NCBI RefSeq assembly: GCF_003584125.1
Contig: NZ_QXFL01000001.1
Location: 248,001-312,000 of the forward strand
Direction: 5' to 3'
From: Aurantiacibacter zhengii
Lineage (GTDB): Bacteria > Pseudomonadota > Alphaproteobacteria > Sphingomonadales > Sphingomonadaceae
DNA length: 64,000 nt
A model generated the notes under the pieces. It ran no database searches. It saw nothing but the letters and a program-made list of their open reading frames with translations, and had not been told where the DNA came from. Positions 43,653-53,283 of this stretch are shown here, piece by piece (within the stretch, counting starts at the first letter, position 1; every line of letters starts with the position of its first letter). A program made the position numbers and the translations under genes.

Positions 43653-44350
43653 ACTTCGACTGAGCCGAGGTTACCCACAGGTTCAAGCCGAAAAGTTTCG
43701 CCGGAAGGTCCAGTAAAATCAAAACTTTCCGTGATCTGGCCGTTCTCTACCAGCCAGTCGAGCAAACGCAGGGCGATCTTCGAAGCCTCGGCATTGTCGC
43801 TCACCACCTCGGGCCGCATACGCAGTTCCTGACCGGTGAAGAGCGACAGGCCTTCGCTGACGAGGCCACCGTCTTCACACGGCACCAGAGCGGTCAGGCC
43901 AAGGCCCGGGAAAGTCCCGCCTTCGATCCAGCGCGTGACGCTGCGCCGGAAATAATCCGCTTCGCACAGCGCGCGGGCCGGATGCCAGGCGACCGCCTCA
44001 ACGCCATCGAGCTGCGCCAGGTTCGCCGCGATCATCGCCAATGTCCGCACCACCGGGAACATCGTGCCGCCGCCCGCAAGGTTTGGTCCGGGACAGACCG
44101 TCACCGCCTGGTGTGCGGGTTGGTCGAACGTCGCAGGCAGACCGTAGGAATGCCTGATATCCGGTAGGTCGCTGCCCATTTGCGGGGCGAGGCCCGTGCA
44201 ATCGAACGTCAGGCCGTTGGCCAGCAGTTCCACCCAGCCTTCTTCCTGTCCGCCCTCAAGCGATGGATCGAGACTGAGGGAAAACCGGTCGCATTCGCGC
44301 GCAAGCCGACGCAGATCAGCGGCGCGTGGCCGGTTTCCCAGCGCGAACAA
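43634..44350 (-). CDS. Conserved hypothetical protein, possibly DUF4261-like
   Basis: A 238-residue soluble protein, no signal peptide or membrane segment. Segments with a folded-domain look include AVTVCPGPNLAGGGTM, VEAVAWHPARALCEADYF, FPGLGLTALVP and LFTGQELRMRPEV. The last two resemble the C-terminal part of DUF4261 proteins, but I hold that loosely. Its stop overlaps the AHH gene by 19 nt, so the two are likely co-transcribed. It is divergent from recJ across 240 bases, in which I see only AT-richer sequence without a clear promoter. Confidence 0.6.
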   Translation of the reverse strand: MFALGNRPRAADLRRLARECDRFSLSLDPSLEGGQEEGWVELLANGLTFDCTGLAPQMGSDLPDIRHSYGLPATFDQPAHQAVTVCPGPNLAGGGTMFPVVRTLAMIAANLAQLDGVEAVAWHPARALCEADYFRRSVTRWIEGGTFPGLGLTALVPCEDGGLVSEGLSLFTGQELRMRPEVVSDNAEASKIALRLLDWLVENGQITESFDFTGPSGETFRLEPVGNLGSVEVWRGSH

Positions 44351-44590
44351 CAGCGAGACTGCCGAAATTGTCCTGTTGCGATCAAGGCATTCAGCGGTTG
44401 CTATCGACTTAATCCCGTTGTTCCGATTGGTTTATTTCTACGAATATTTCTTGAAGGTCGAGTCATAAGCGCGCAGCCGCCATGCCGTTCCTAACAATCG
44501 ATGCGGCTCGAAATATTTTCAAGTTGCGTCGATGGCGGCTTACCGGGCACCGCGATTGGAGTTGTGGGCCAAAAAGGCTAGGTCCACGCG

Positions 44591-46372
44591 ATGGCTACAC
44601 GATCCGCGATTCTTGGTGTCGAACGTTCCCTTTCCGGCAAGGTCTGGCAATGGCGTGGCGGCAACATGCAGGTCGAAGGCGATATCCATTCGCTGGGCAA
44701 CGATATCACCACGCAGTTACTGCTGTCTCGCGGAGTAACGATCGAAGACCTCGATCGGCACCGCCAGCCTTCCCTGCGTGAATTCTTGCCGGATCCATCG
44801 CAATTCAATGACATGGATCGTGCGGCAGAACGCATCGCCGAAGCGGTTATCGCACGTGAGCGCATAACCATATACGGCGATTATGACGTAGATGGTGCCA
44901 CCAGTTCGGCCCTGATGATCCGCCTGCTGCGCATGCTTGGGCACGATGCCGGCCACTACATTCCCGACCGGCTGCTGGAAGGTTATGGGCCCAGCGGGGA
45001 GGCACTGCTGAAAATCGGGCAGGATGGCTCCAGCTTGATCGTTACCGTGGATTGCGGCGCCATGGCGCACGAGGCGCTGGGAATGGCGCACGATGCGGGG
45101 ATCGACGTTATCGTCGTGGATCACCACAAGTGCTCGCCGGACCTTCCCCGTACCTATGCGCTGGTCAACCCGAACCGGCTGGACGAGAACGACCTGGCGG
45201 CGTCCCACGGACACCTCGCCGCCGTTGGCGTCGCTTTCCTCCTCGCCATCGGTGTGGTGCGGACCTTGCGGGAACGCGATTACTTTGCCGGACGCGCCGA
45301 ACCCAACCTCATGGCGCTGCTCGATCTTGTGGCGCTGGGCACCGTGGCCGATGTCGCCGCGATTCGCGGTCTCAACCGCGCTTTCGTTGCGCAAGGACTG
45401 AAGGTGATGGGCAAGCGCGCCAACGTCGGCATGGCCGCGCTGATCGACGCCAGTCGGCTGAAGGCCGCGCCCAAGTGCAGCGATTGCGGGTTCGCCCTCG
45501 GACCGCGCATTAATGCCGGAGGGCGCGTGGGCGAAGCAACGCTCGGCGTGCGCCTGCTCACTACCGAGGATCCGGAAGAGGCGCGTGAAATCGCGGCCCA
45601 GCTCTCGCAACTGAACGAGGAACGCCGCGCGATCGAGGCAGCCGTACAGGAAGAGGCGGAGGCTCAGCTCGCCGCGCAGCATAACCGCGCGGTGATTTGT
45701 GTCGCTGCGAAGGGTTGGCACCCTGGGGTGATTGGCATCGTGGCCGGCCGGATCAAGGAAAAGACCGGCAAGCCCAGCCTGGTCATCGCGCTGGATCCGG
45801 TGAGCGGGCAAGGCAAGGGATCGGGCCGTTCTATTGCGGGCGTGGACCTTGGCGCGGCGATCATCGCCGCGCGTGAGGCGGGGTTGCTGGTGGCTGGCGG
45901 CGGTCATGCCATGGCAGCGGGACTGACCGTCGACGGGCACAACCTGGATGCCTTTGCCGAATGGCTTGACGAAAAGCTCGCCGACAAGGTTGCCGGGGCC
46001 ACCGAACACCAGACCATGCTGCTCGATCTTTCGGTCGCGCCCGGCGGTCTGACGCCCGATCTGGTTGAAACGCTGGAGACTGCCGGACCCTACGGCATGG
46101 GCTGGCCCGGACCGCGCGTGGCGGTGGGGCCTGTCCATATCGTGAAGGCGGATATCGTCGGTAACGATCACCTGCGCCTGATCGCCGCCGGGCAGGACGG
46201 GCGCAGCCTGAAGGCCATCGCCTTCCGCGCGGCGGACAGCGAGATGGGCCAGTCCATCCTGCACGGATCGAAGGGGCGCAGGCTGTGGCTGGCGGGGCGT
46301 GCGAAGATCGATGACTGGGGCGCCAGGCCCGCCGCCGAACTGCACCTGGAAGACGCTGCCTGGGCCGACTGA
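44591..46372 (+). CDS. recJ: Single-stranded-DNA-specific exonuclease RecJ
   Basis: A 593-residue DHH-family 5'-3' exonuclease acting in RecF recombination and mismatch repair. Motif I is ITIYGDYDVDGATSSA, the DHH motif reads VIVVDHHKC, and the C-terminal DHHA1 domain shows GSGRSIAGVDL and AGGGHAMAAGLTV. The protein keeps all catalytic Asp/His positions that I can check by eye. It ends 80 nt before the first tRNA-Glu gene. Confidence 0.96.
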   Translation: MATRSAILGVERSLSGKVWQWRGGNMQVEGDIHSLGNDITTQLLLSRGVTIEDLDRHRQPSLREFLPDPSQFNDMDRAAERIAEAVIARERITIYGDYDVDGATSSALMIRLLRMLGHDAGHYIPDRLLEGYGPSGEALLKIGQDGSSLIVTVDCGAMAHEALGMAHDAGIDVIVVDHHKCSPDLPRTYALVNPNRLDENDLAASHGHLAAVGVAFLLAIGVVRTLRERDYFAGRAEPNLMALLDLVALGTVADVAAIRGLNRAFVAQGLKVMGKRANVGMAALIDASRLKAAPKCSDCGFALGPRINAGGRVGEATLGVRLLTTEDPEEAREIAAQLSQLNEERRAIEAAVQEEAEAQLAAQHNRAVICVAAKGWHPGVIGIVAGRIKEKTGKPSLVIALDPVSGQGKGSGRSIAGVDLGAAIIAAREAGLLVAGGGHAMAAGLTVDGHNLDAFAEWLDEKLADKVAGATEHQTMLLDLSVAPGGLTPDLVETLETAGPYGMGWPGPRVAVGPVHIVKADIVGNDHLRLIAAGQDGRSLKAIAFRAADSEMGQSILHGSKGRRLWLAGRAKIDDWGARPAAELHLEDAAWAD

Positions 46373-46452
46373 TCGCGCGCCGTGCGAGATTGTTGAAAGT
46401 GGGACTTGACCACGCGCCGCCATCCCCCTAATTGCGCCGCTCCATCGCGAGT

Positions 46453-46527
46453 GGCCCCTTCGTCTAGCGGTTAGGACGCGGCCCTTTCACGGCTGAAACA
46501 CGGGTTCGATTCCCGTAGGGGTCACCA
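46453..46527 (+). tRNA. tRNA-Glu (anticodon TTC), copy 1
   Basis: A 75-nt cloverleaf including an encoded CCA end. The acceptor stem is GGCCCCT / AGGGGTC, the anticodon loop is CTTTCAC with anticodon TTC at 46486-46488, and the T-arm is ACGGGTTCGATTCCCGT. It is identical to the second copy 57 nt downstream. Confidence 0.97.
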
Positions 46528-46584
46528 GCGATGGATTTGCCTTCCGACAATTCGGGCCGCTAACCTGGCCGAAGGATCGGCTAT

Positions 46585-46659
46585 GGCCCCTTCGTCTAGC
46601 GGTTAGGACGCGGCCCTTTCACGGCTGAAACACGGGTTCGATTCCCGTAGGGGTCACCA
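46585..46659 (+). tRNA. tRNA-Glu (anticodon TTC), copy 2
   Basis: Base-for-base identical to copy 1 over the full 75 nt, including CCA. Anticodon TTC is at 46618-46620. The identity stops sharply at the tRNA boundaries, so this is a conserved gene duplicate and not a recent longer tandem duplication. Confidence 0.97.
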
Positions 46660-46731
46660 CGGTCACGCTGCACGGGCAGCGATACGTGGAACTTTCCACC
46701 TTAGCGGTAGAAACTGTCACAAATCTCCCCC

Positions 46732-47931
46732 ATGAGGCTTGCCATGCAGGCGTCTCGCGTACCCGTTGCTGCAATCGTGCTGGCCATCGCGTGCGGCGGC
46801 GTGCTGATCTTTTCGGGTGCGGGCGTCGGCGTATCTCTCGGTTTCATCGGCGTGTGGATCCTGTCGTTCTGGCTGGTCCCCCCTGCCCCGCCCGAGCCCC
46901 GCGCTGCGGCGCAGGAATCGCTCAACATCACCCGTTCCGGCATGCGCGATCTGATTGAGCACTCGGGCCTGCCGTTGTTGCTTATAGACCGTAACCGCAT
47001 CGTCATCGCCAACGCCCACGCGCGGGAGGCGATCGGCAAGCATATCCTGGGGCAAGACGCACGCGTCGCCTTGCGCCACCCCGCGGCGGTCGACCTGCTT
47101 TCCCGCCCCGGTGGCGGCAGCATTACGGTGCAGGGTCTCACCGGCCCGCGCAGCAACTGGCAGATGACCCGCCAGCAGATCGATGAGCGCTATTCGCTGA
47201 TCGAACTGATCAACCGTACCTCAGAAGCGGACGTCAGCCGGGCGCATACCGATTTCGTCGCCAATGCCAGCCACGAACTGCGCACGCCGCTCGCCTCCAT
47301 CATCGGCTACATGGAAACGCTGGAGGATGAGGGCGAGGACATTGCTCCGAAGCAGGCCAGCAAGTTCTACTCCACCGTCTTGCGCGAGGCGCGGCGGTTG
47401 CAGACGCTGGTCGACGACCTGATGTCTCTCAGCCGGGTCGAAGCGGAAAAGCACGATACCCCGCGCGAACCGCTGGCGCTGGCGCCGCTGGTGCAACAGG
47501 CCTCGCGCGATGGCGCCGGGCACGAGCGATTCGATCGCGTTCAGTTCGACATCGCGGACGACAAACTGAAAGTGCGTGGCGACCATCGGCAGCTGGAACA
47601 ACTGGTCCGCAACCTGGTCGACAATGCCCTGAAATACGGCGGAGACAGCGAACCGGTCGACGTGAGCCTGACGAGCGGCGAGCGCGAGATGGCCGTGCTG
47701 ACCGTGAGGGACCACGGCGAAGGCATTGCGTCAGAACACCTGCCGCATCTCACCCGCCGGTTCTATCGTACCGACCCCGGTCGCAGCCGCGCGCAGGGCG
47801 GTACCGGCCTTGGCCTGGCGATCTGCAAGCATATCGTGGAGCGCCATCGTGGCCGCCTCGATATCGACAGCAAGCTGGGCGACGGCACCACGGTGACGGT
47901 GCGGCTGCCACTTGTTCACGACGAGCCCTAG
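46732..47931 (+). CDS. phoR: Phosphate regulon sensor histidine kinase PhoR
   Basis: A 399-residue membrane kinase. Two transmembrane segments lie within the first ~55 residues, followed by a PAS domain (~65-170). The HisKA domain has FVANASHELRTPLASIIGYM with the phosphorylated His. The ATPase domain has NLVDNALKYGG, RDHGEGIASEHL and GGTGLGLAICKHIV. Short periplasmic loops are typical of PhoR. The neighbourhood (porin, pstSCAB, phoU, phoB) assigns it to phosphate sensing. ATGs at 46732 and 46744 are both possible starts. Confidence 0.93.
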   Translation: MRLAMQASRVPVAAIVLAIACGGVLIFSGAGVGVSLGFIGVWILSFWLVPPAPPEPRAAAQESLNITRSGMRDLIEHSGLPLLLIDRNRIVIANAHAREAIGKHILGQDARVALRHPAAVDLLSRPGGGSITVQGLTGPRSNWQMTRQQIDERYSLIELINRTSEADVSRAHTDFVANASHELRTPLASIIGYMETLEDEGEDIAPKQASKFYSTVLREARRLQTLVDDLMSLSRVEAEKHDTPREPLALAPLVQQASRDGAGHERFDRVQFDIADDKLKVRGDHRQLEQLVRNLVDNALKYGGDSEPVDVSLTSGEREMAVLTVRDHGEGIASEHLPHLTRRFYRTDPGRSRAQGGTGLGLAICKHIVERHRGRLDIDSKLGDGTTVTVRLPLVHDEP

Positions 47932-47993
47932 AACCCCAACCGATTCGAAGTTTTCGAAAGCTTATCCCCAGCGGGGAAAGGCTTGCGCGCCCT

Positions 47994-48022
47994 TTGTAAC
48001 AATGCCGTCACATTGTAGTCAT
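47994..48022 (+). promoter_or_regulatory. Pho box upstream of the phosphate-type porin
   Basis: Three 7-mers at an 11-bp period: TTGTAAC (47994), CCGTCAC (48005) and TAGTCAT (48016), separated by AATG and ATTG. The PhoB consensus repeat is CTGTCAT with a 4-bp A/T-rich spacer. It lies 42 nt upstream of the porin ATG. Confidence 0.65.
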
Positions 48023-48064
48023 AGCGGGCACACACTTTCGCAACAAAAGTGAAACCTGACTGTC

Positions 48065-49450
48065 ATGAAAAAGCTTGTCGCTGCCGCTTTCCTCGCAGGT
48101 ACCGCGCTCTCGCCGAGCATTGCTGTCGCACAGGAAAACCCTTCCCTGGAAGACCAGGTCGCTGCGCTCGTCGCGGAAGTGGCGCGCCTGAACCAGCGTG
48201 TCGCCGAGCTCGAGGCCGAGCAGGACCAGGTCGAGGCGCAGGCTGCCGCGCGGCAGGCGGAAATGGCGACCCAGGTTGCCGCCCTGCAGGAAACCGTCGC
48301 GCCCTCCCCCGCCACCAGTGCTCCGGCACAGATCACTTGGGCCGGAGCGCCCGAGATCGAGGGTGAAGGCGGCTGGTCCTTCAAGCCGCGCGGTCGCCTG
48401 AACATCGACGCAGGTTCGATCGATGCCCCCGATTCGACAGGTCGTGCAGACGGTTTCAACAGCGAGTTGCGGCGCGCGCGCTTGGGTGTCGAAGGCGACA
48501 TCCCCGGCGGCTTTGGCTACAAGTTCGAAATCGACTTCGCGGGCAACGCCGCCGAAGTGACCGACGCCATCCTCACCTACGAAGACGGCCCGCTGACCGT
48601 CAACGTCGGCCAGCACAACACCTTCCAGTCGTTGGAAGAGCTTACCAGCAGCCGCTGGTCATCCTTCATCGAGCGCGCTGCCTTCACCGATGCCTTCGGT
48701 TTCGAGCGGCGGCTTGGTGTCTCTGTCGAGGTCGAGCCGACAGACACCGTCCTGCTCCAGGCCGGCCTCTTCTCCGACAATATCGGCGACCTTCCCGGCA
48801 AGGCGATGAGCGCCGATGGCCGCGTGGTCTTCATGCCCGAAATCGGCGACAGCCAGCTGCATCTTGGCGCCAGCGTCCATTACACCGATGTGCCGCAAGG
48901 TGATACCGTGCGCTATCGCCAGCGCCCGCTTGTCCATTTTACCAACGAACGGTTCATCAACACCGGCAACATGCCCGCCACGAGCGAACTGGGTGCAGGC
49001 CTGGAGGCGGCCTTCATTTCCGGCCCGTTCCACGCCGTCGCCGAGGGTTTCTGGCAGAGCAGCAACATGATCGGCGGAACGGATGATGCCAACTTCTTCG
49101 GCGGCTATGCCGAGGCGGGCTTCTTCCTCACCAGCGGTGACAGCCGCGGCTATCGGGGCGGCACGTTCAACCGTACGCGTCCGGCCAATCCCGTTGACGA
49201 AGGCGGTATCGGCGCGTTCCAGATTGTTGCGCGCTACGACTATCTCGACCTGACGGACACCGGCGCCGGCATCATCGGTGGCACGCAGAACGGGTACATG
49301 GCCAGCCTGGTATGGGTGCCCACCGATTACACCCGTTTCCTGATCAACTACGCCCGCCTCGACTATGATGATGCCATCTACGCGGCAGCCGGCGGGAACC
49401 GCGATTACTCCGTCGATGTGCTGGGGATGCGGGCGCAGATCGACTTCTAA
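48065..49450 (+). CDS. Phosphate-selective porin O/P family protein
   Basis: A 461-residue outer-membrane protein. Signal peptide MKKLVAAAFLAGTALSPSIAVAQ is followed by a coiled coil (~residues 25-75, DQVAALVAEVARLNQRVAEL) that may trimerise the porin or reach toward the peptidoglycan. The rest is a Porin_O_P barrel beginning WSFKPRGRLNIDAGSID and ending MRAQIDF with a terminal Phe. OprP/OprO-type porins take up phosphate or polyphosphate. A Pho box upstream and the adjacent pst genes support a phosphate role. Confidence 0.9.
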   Translation: MKKLVAAAFLAGTALSPSIAVAQENPSLEDQVAALVAEVARLNQRVAELEAEQDQVEAQAAARQAEMATQVAALQETVAPSPATSAPAQITWAGAPEIEGEGGWSFKPRGRLNIDAGSIDAPDSTGRADGFNSELRRARLGVEGDIPGGFGYKFEIDFAGNAAEVTDAILTYEDGPLTVNVGQHNTFQSLEELTSSRWSSFIERAAFTDAFGFERRLGVSVEVEPTDTVLLQAGLFSDNIGDLPGKAMSADGRVVFMPEIGDSQLHLGASVHYTDVPQGDTVRYRQRPLVHFTNERFINTGNMPATSELGAGLEAAFISGPFHAVAEGFWQSSNMIGGTDDANFFGGYAEAGFFLTSGDSRGYRGGTFNRTRPANPVDEGGIGAFQIVARYDYLDLTDTGAGIIGGTQNGYMASLVWVPTDYTRFLINYARLDYDDAIYAAAGGNRDYSVDVLGMRAQIDF

Positions 49451-49509
49451 TCACCATCCGCAAACGCGCGGCGAAGAATATGGCGTCCGGTCACGAACCG
49501 AACGCCGGT

Positions 49510-49538
49510 TTGTCGCAAAGCCGTCATACAGTAGACCT
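49510..49538 (+). promoter_or_regulatory. Pho box upstream of pstS
   Basis: TTGTCGC (49510), CCGTCAT (49521) and TAGACCT (49532) form an 11-bp periodic array like that upstream of the porin. The middle repeat fits CTGTCAT in six of seven positions. It ends 34 nt before the pstS ATG. Confidence 0.65.
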
Positions 49539-49572
49539 AGCGGTCTGCCATCTGAACCGAAACGAGGACATC

Positions 49573-50616
49573 ATGACCCTGAATTTCCGCACTGCCGCAT
49601 CGGCTCTCGCCCTGGTTGCCCTGGCTGCCTGTAACAACGCTGGTGGCGGCGGCGAAGCCCGCGATTCCATCCACGCCGTGGGCTCGTCCACCGTCTATCC
49701 TTTCGCCACCCGCGTGGCAGAAGCATTCACCCGCAACACCGGCAATTCCTCGCCGTTGATCGAATCGACCGGCACGGGCGGCGGTATGGGCCTGTTCTGT
49801 GAAGGCGTCGGCGCGAACACGCCCGACATCGTCAACGCCTCACGCCGCATGAAGGCGAGCGAATTCGAGACTTGCCAGGCTAATGGTGTGGAAAACATCA
49901 CCGAAATCCAGGTTGGTATGGACGGCATTGCCTTCGCCTCAGCGAACGGCGGCATCGATTTCGACCTGACTCCGGAAATCGTCTACCGCGCCATTGCCGC
50001 GAACCCTTACGGCGAAGAGCAGACCAACGAGATGTGGAGCGACATCGACCCGTCGCTGCCCAACAAGCCGATCCTGGTCTACGGCCCGCCGGCCACATCC
50101 GGCACGCGCGATGCGCTGGTCGAGCTGGTGCTGATGCCCGGCTGCGAATCCGGTGACGGCATGGCCGAACTGGAAGAGCAGGACGAAGACCGGTTCGAGG
50201 CGGTCTGCACCGAAGTGCGCAGCGACGGCGCCTATGTCGAACAGGGCGAGCAGGACAACCTGATCGTGCAGAAGATCGAAGGCAATGCCGATGCCATCGG
50301 CGTGTTCGGCTATTCCTACCTCGAAGAAAATCTCGACCGCATCCACGGCCTGACCGTGAACGGGGTGGAGCCGACCTACGAGAACATCTCCAGCTTCAAC
50401 TACGTCGGCGCGCGTCCGCTGTTCATCTATGTGAAGAACGCGCACCTGGATGCCATTCCGGGCCTACGTGATTTCATCGCGACGTGGGTAGAGTCCTGGG
50501 GAGCGGGCGGTCCTCTGGCCGAGGTGGGGCTTGTGCCCAATCCCGAAGACGTTATGGCACGCCAGAACTCCGCCGCGACCGAGTTTACTCCGCTCGCCGC
50601 ATCTGACCTTCAGTAG
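49573..50616 (+). CDS. pstS: Phosphate ABC transporter substrate-binding protein
   Basis: A 347-residue lipoprotein: the N-terminal LALVALAACNNAGGG has a lipobox (L-A-A-C), so Cys at about residue 20 would be lipidated and the protein anchored in the periplasmic face of the inner membrane. Phosphate-binding segments AVGSSTVYPFATRVAE, IESTGTGGGMGLFC and YGPPATSGTRDALVE are of the PstS family. The ATG at 49573 follows CGAGGA. It is first of pstSCAB-phoU-phoB. Confidence 0.95.
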   Translation: MTLNFRTAASALALVALAACNNAGGGGEARDSIHAVGSSTVYPFATRVAEAFTRNTGNSSPLIESTGTGGGMGLFCEGVGANTPDIVNASRRMKASEFETCQANGVENITEIQVGMDGIAFASANGGIDFDLTPEIVYRAIAANPYGEEQTNEMWSDIDPSLPNKPILVYGPPATSGTRDALVELVLMPGCESGDGMAELEEQDEDRFEAVCTEVRSDGAYVEQGEQDNLIVQKIEGNADAIGVFGYSYLEENLDRIHGLTVNGVEPTYENISSFNYVGARPLFIYVKNAHLDAIPGLRDFIATWVESWGAGGPLAEVGLVPNPEDVMARQNSAATEFTPLAASDLQ

Positions 50617-50633
50617 GACCTGACCAGAGACCC

Positions 50634-52019
50634 ATGTCGGCCAGCACCCTGATCCTATTAGTCCTTGGACTCGGGCTGGCCGGCTGGCTGGTCGCGCGTT
50701 CGCGTGCCGCGATGTTCCGGCGCGCGAACGACGGCAAGCGGATTGCTTCGCTGCCGAACTACCACGCGTGGTACGCCGCGCTGTGGATCGTCGTGCCGAC
50801 GTTGCTCTTCGCGCTCGTCTGGTCGCAGATTGCCGATAATCTCGTGATTCAACACGTTCTTGCCAGCCCTGCGGCGGCAGACCTGCCCGCTTTCGGGATG
50901 CAGCGCCAGACGATGCTGGCAGAGGCCCGCGCGGTCGCCACCGGCGCGGCCTCGGGCGTCTTCAATCCGGCAGCCGCCGACCTCGTCGAACCGTTCGAAG
51001 AAGCGCTCACCCGCTACAACATCATCGGCATGGTGGTGACGCTGCTGATCGCGCTTGCAGGCGGGGCCTGGGCGTTCCTGCGGCTGAAACCCGATTTCCG
51101 CGCCCATACCAGGGTTGAACGGGCGGTGCTCAGTCTCCTGCTGATCGCATCGCTCGTCGCCATTCTCACCACGCTGGGCATCGTTGCCAGCCTGGTGTTC
51201 GAGACCGTCCGTTTCTTCGGCATGGTCAACCCGATCGACTTCCTGACCGGTGTAAACTGGTCGCCAAATCCGATGACCGACGGTTCGAACCCCGATCCCG
51301 AACGCTACGGCGCGGTGCCGCTGTTCTGGGGCACATTCTTCATCGGCGTGGTCATCGCGATGATCGTGGCAATCCCAATGGGCATGATGAGCGCGATCTA
51401 CCTCAACCAGTATGCCGCCCCGCGCGTGCGCACCTGGCTAAAGCCCGCGCTGGAGGTTCTCGCCGGGGTGCCGACCGTGGTCTATGGCTATTTCGCCGCG
51501 CTCACCATCGCACCCGCCATCCGTGACATCGCCATGTCGCTGGGGGTGCAGAACCCGTCCAGCGAAAGCGCGCTGGCTGCGGGCCTTGTGATGGGCGTGA
51601 TGATCATCCCGTTCGTCTCCTCCATGGCGGACGATTCGATTGCCGCCGTCCCGCAGGCCATGAAGGACGGCTCGCTCGCCATGGGCGCGACGCAGAACGA
51701 AACGATCAAGCGCGTGCTAGTGCCCGCCGCCCTGCCCGGAATCGTTGCCGGGATCATGCTGGCAATCAGCCGGGCCATCGGTGAAACCATGATCGTGGTA
51801 ATGGCCGCCAGCGCCACCGCGCGCCTTTCGGCCAATCCGCTGGAGGCGATGACCACCGTGACCTATCAGATCGTGGCCAACCTTACGGGCGAAGCGAGCA
51901 TGGATTCCGCGTCCACCCTTGCCGCCTTTGCGCTGGGGTTCGTGCTGTTCCTGGTGACGCTGGTTCTCAACATCATTGCCCTGCGCATCGTGAAGAGGTT
52001 CCGCGAAGCATATGAGTAA
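50634..52019 (+). CDS. pstC: Phosphate ABC transporter permease PstC
   Basis: A 461-residue permease, longer than E. coli PstC (~319) because of an N-terminal extension (~residues 1-200) with extra transmembrane segments, as is usual in alphaproteobacteria. The C-terminal core has ALEVLAGVPTVVYGYFA and the EAA-like loop AVPQAMKDGSLAMGATQNET that contacts PstB. It starts 17 nt after pstS and overlaps pstA by 8 nt. Confidence 0.95.
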   Translation: MSASTLILLVLGLGLAGWLVARSRAAMFRRANDGKRIASLPNYHAWYAALWIVVPTLLFALVWSQIADNLVIQHVLASPAAADLPAFGMQRQTMLAEARAVATGAASGVFNPAAADLVEPFEEALTRYNIIGMVVTLLIALAGGAWAFLRLKPDFRAHTRVERAVLSLLLIASLVAILTTLGIVASLVFETVRFFGMVNPIDFLTGVNWSPNPMTDGSNPDPERYGAVPLFWGTFFIGVVIAMIVAIPMGMMSAIYLNQYAAPRVRTWLKPALEVLAGVPTVVYGYFAALTIAPAIRDIAMSLGVQNPSSESALAAGLVMGVMIIPFVSSMADDSIAAVPQAMKDGSLAMGATQNETIKRVLVPAALPGIVAGIMLAISRAIGETMIVVMAASATARLSANPLEAMTTVTYQIVANLTGEASMDSASTLAAFALGFVLFLVTLVLNIIALRIVKRFREAYE

Positions 52020-53283
52020 CGTCGCAACCTCCGGGGCCGAAAAAGTCCGTCCCACGCGCACGGCCGCCTTCGAAGCGCGGCTGAAGAAGCGTTATGCAGC
52101 GGAACGGCGATTCAAGGCCATCGGCCTTGGCGCGATCGTCTTCTCCATCGCCGTGCTGATCTTCCTGCTTGTCACCATGGCACTGAACGGCCTTGGCGGT
52201 TTCCAGCGCACCGAACTGCGCGTGCCGGTAGACTTCGTAAATGCGCCGGTCACCATTCCGGCCAATCCCGACGACGAGCGCGCCGTCGTGCAGTCGCTGG
52301 AACGACAGGGCATGCGCGACATCATCATCTTCAGCGCCGAACAGGCGCTGGGCGAAGAGGGCGCGGCCCATGTGAACAGCGAAGCATGGCGGCTCGTGGC
52401 ACAGGAAATCGCCGCCGATCCCAGCCTCGCACGCGGGCAACAGGAATTCTGGCTGCCCACGGACGAGGACCTCGCCAGTGCCTACGCCGGCGATGGCAGT
52501 GCGGACCTGCAACCCCTGGCCCGGCGCCTGGCGGAAGAAGGCCACCTATCCGACAATTTCGATAGCGGCTTCCTCTCTCGGTCGGATGCTACCGATCCCC
52601 AGCTTGTCGGCATCTGGGGCTCGCTGAAGGGATCGATACTGACGATGATCGTTACCCTGCTGCTCGCGTTTCCCATTGGCGTGCTGGCAGCTCTCTACCT
52701 TGAAGAATACGCGCCGAAGAACCGCTGGACCGACCTGATCGAGGTGTCGATCAACAACCTTGCCGCGGTTCCGTCGATTATCTTCGGCCTGCTCGGTCTC
52801 GCGGTGTTCCTGTGGATATTCCCCAGCTATCGCTCCGCCCCGCTGATCGGCGGCATGACGCTGGCGCTGATGACGATGCCGGTGATCGTTATCGCGGGTC
52901 GCAACGCCATCAAGGCCGTGCCGCCGTCGATCCGTGACGGGGCGCTCGCTATCGGTGCATCACCGGTACAGGTGGTGTTCCATCATGTTCTCCCGCTCGC
53001 CCTGCCCGGTATCCTGACCGGCACCATCATCGGCATGGCCCGCGCGCTTGGTGAAACCGCCCCGCTGCTGCTGATCGGGATGCGCGCCTTCGTCGCCAGT
53101 CCGCCCGATGGCTTTACCGACAATGCGACCGTGCTGCCGATGCAGATCTTCCTGTGGTCCGATGAAATCGACCGCGGGTTCGTGGAACGCACCAGCGCGG
53201 CGATCATCGTGCTATTGATATTCCTCCTGCTGATGAATGGCCTCGCCATCTATCTGCGCAATCGATTCGAGAAGAAGTGGTGA
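52012..53283 (+). CDS. pstA: Phosphate ABC transporter permease PstA
   Basis: A 423-residue permease. The N-terminal ~170 residues correspond to the DUF3333 extension found in alphaproteobacterial PstA: one transmembrane segment and a periplasmic domain. The transporter core begins near [24 protein letters not shown] and includes [15 protein letters not shown] and the EAA loop [18 protein letters not shown]. It overlaps pstC by 8 nt and pstB by 1 nt (TGATG). Confidence 0.95.
   Translation: MSNVATSGAEKVRPTRTAAFEARLKKRYAAERRFKAIGLGAIVFSIAVLIFLLVTMALNGLGGFQRTELRVPVDFVNAPVTIPANPDDERAVVQSLERQGMRDIIIFSAEQALGEEGAAHVNSEAWRLVAQEIAADPSLARGQQEFWLPTDEDLASAYAGDGSADLQPLARRLAEEGHLSDNFDSGFLSRSDATDPQLVGIWGSLKGSILTMIVTLLLAFPIGVLAALYLEEYAPKNRWTDLIEVSINNLAAVPSIIFGLLGLAVFLWIFPSYRSAPLIGGMTLALMTMPVIVIAGRNAIKAVPPSIRDGALAIGASPVQVVFHHVLPLALPGILTGTIIGMARALGETAPLLLIGMRAFVASPPDGFTDNATVLPMQIFLWSDEIDRGFVERTSAAIIVLLIFLLLMNGLAIYLRNRFEKKW

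Noticed and set aside
46714-46720. CTGTCAC upstream of phoR, considered as a Pho box
   Set aside because: A single good repeat only; the positions 11 bp up and down do not match the consensus.
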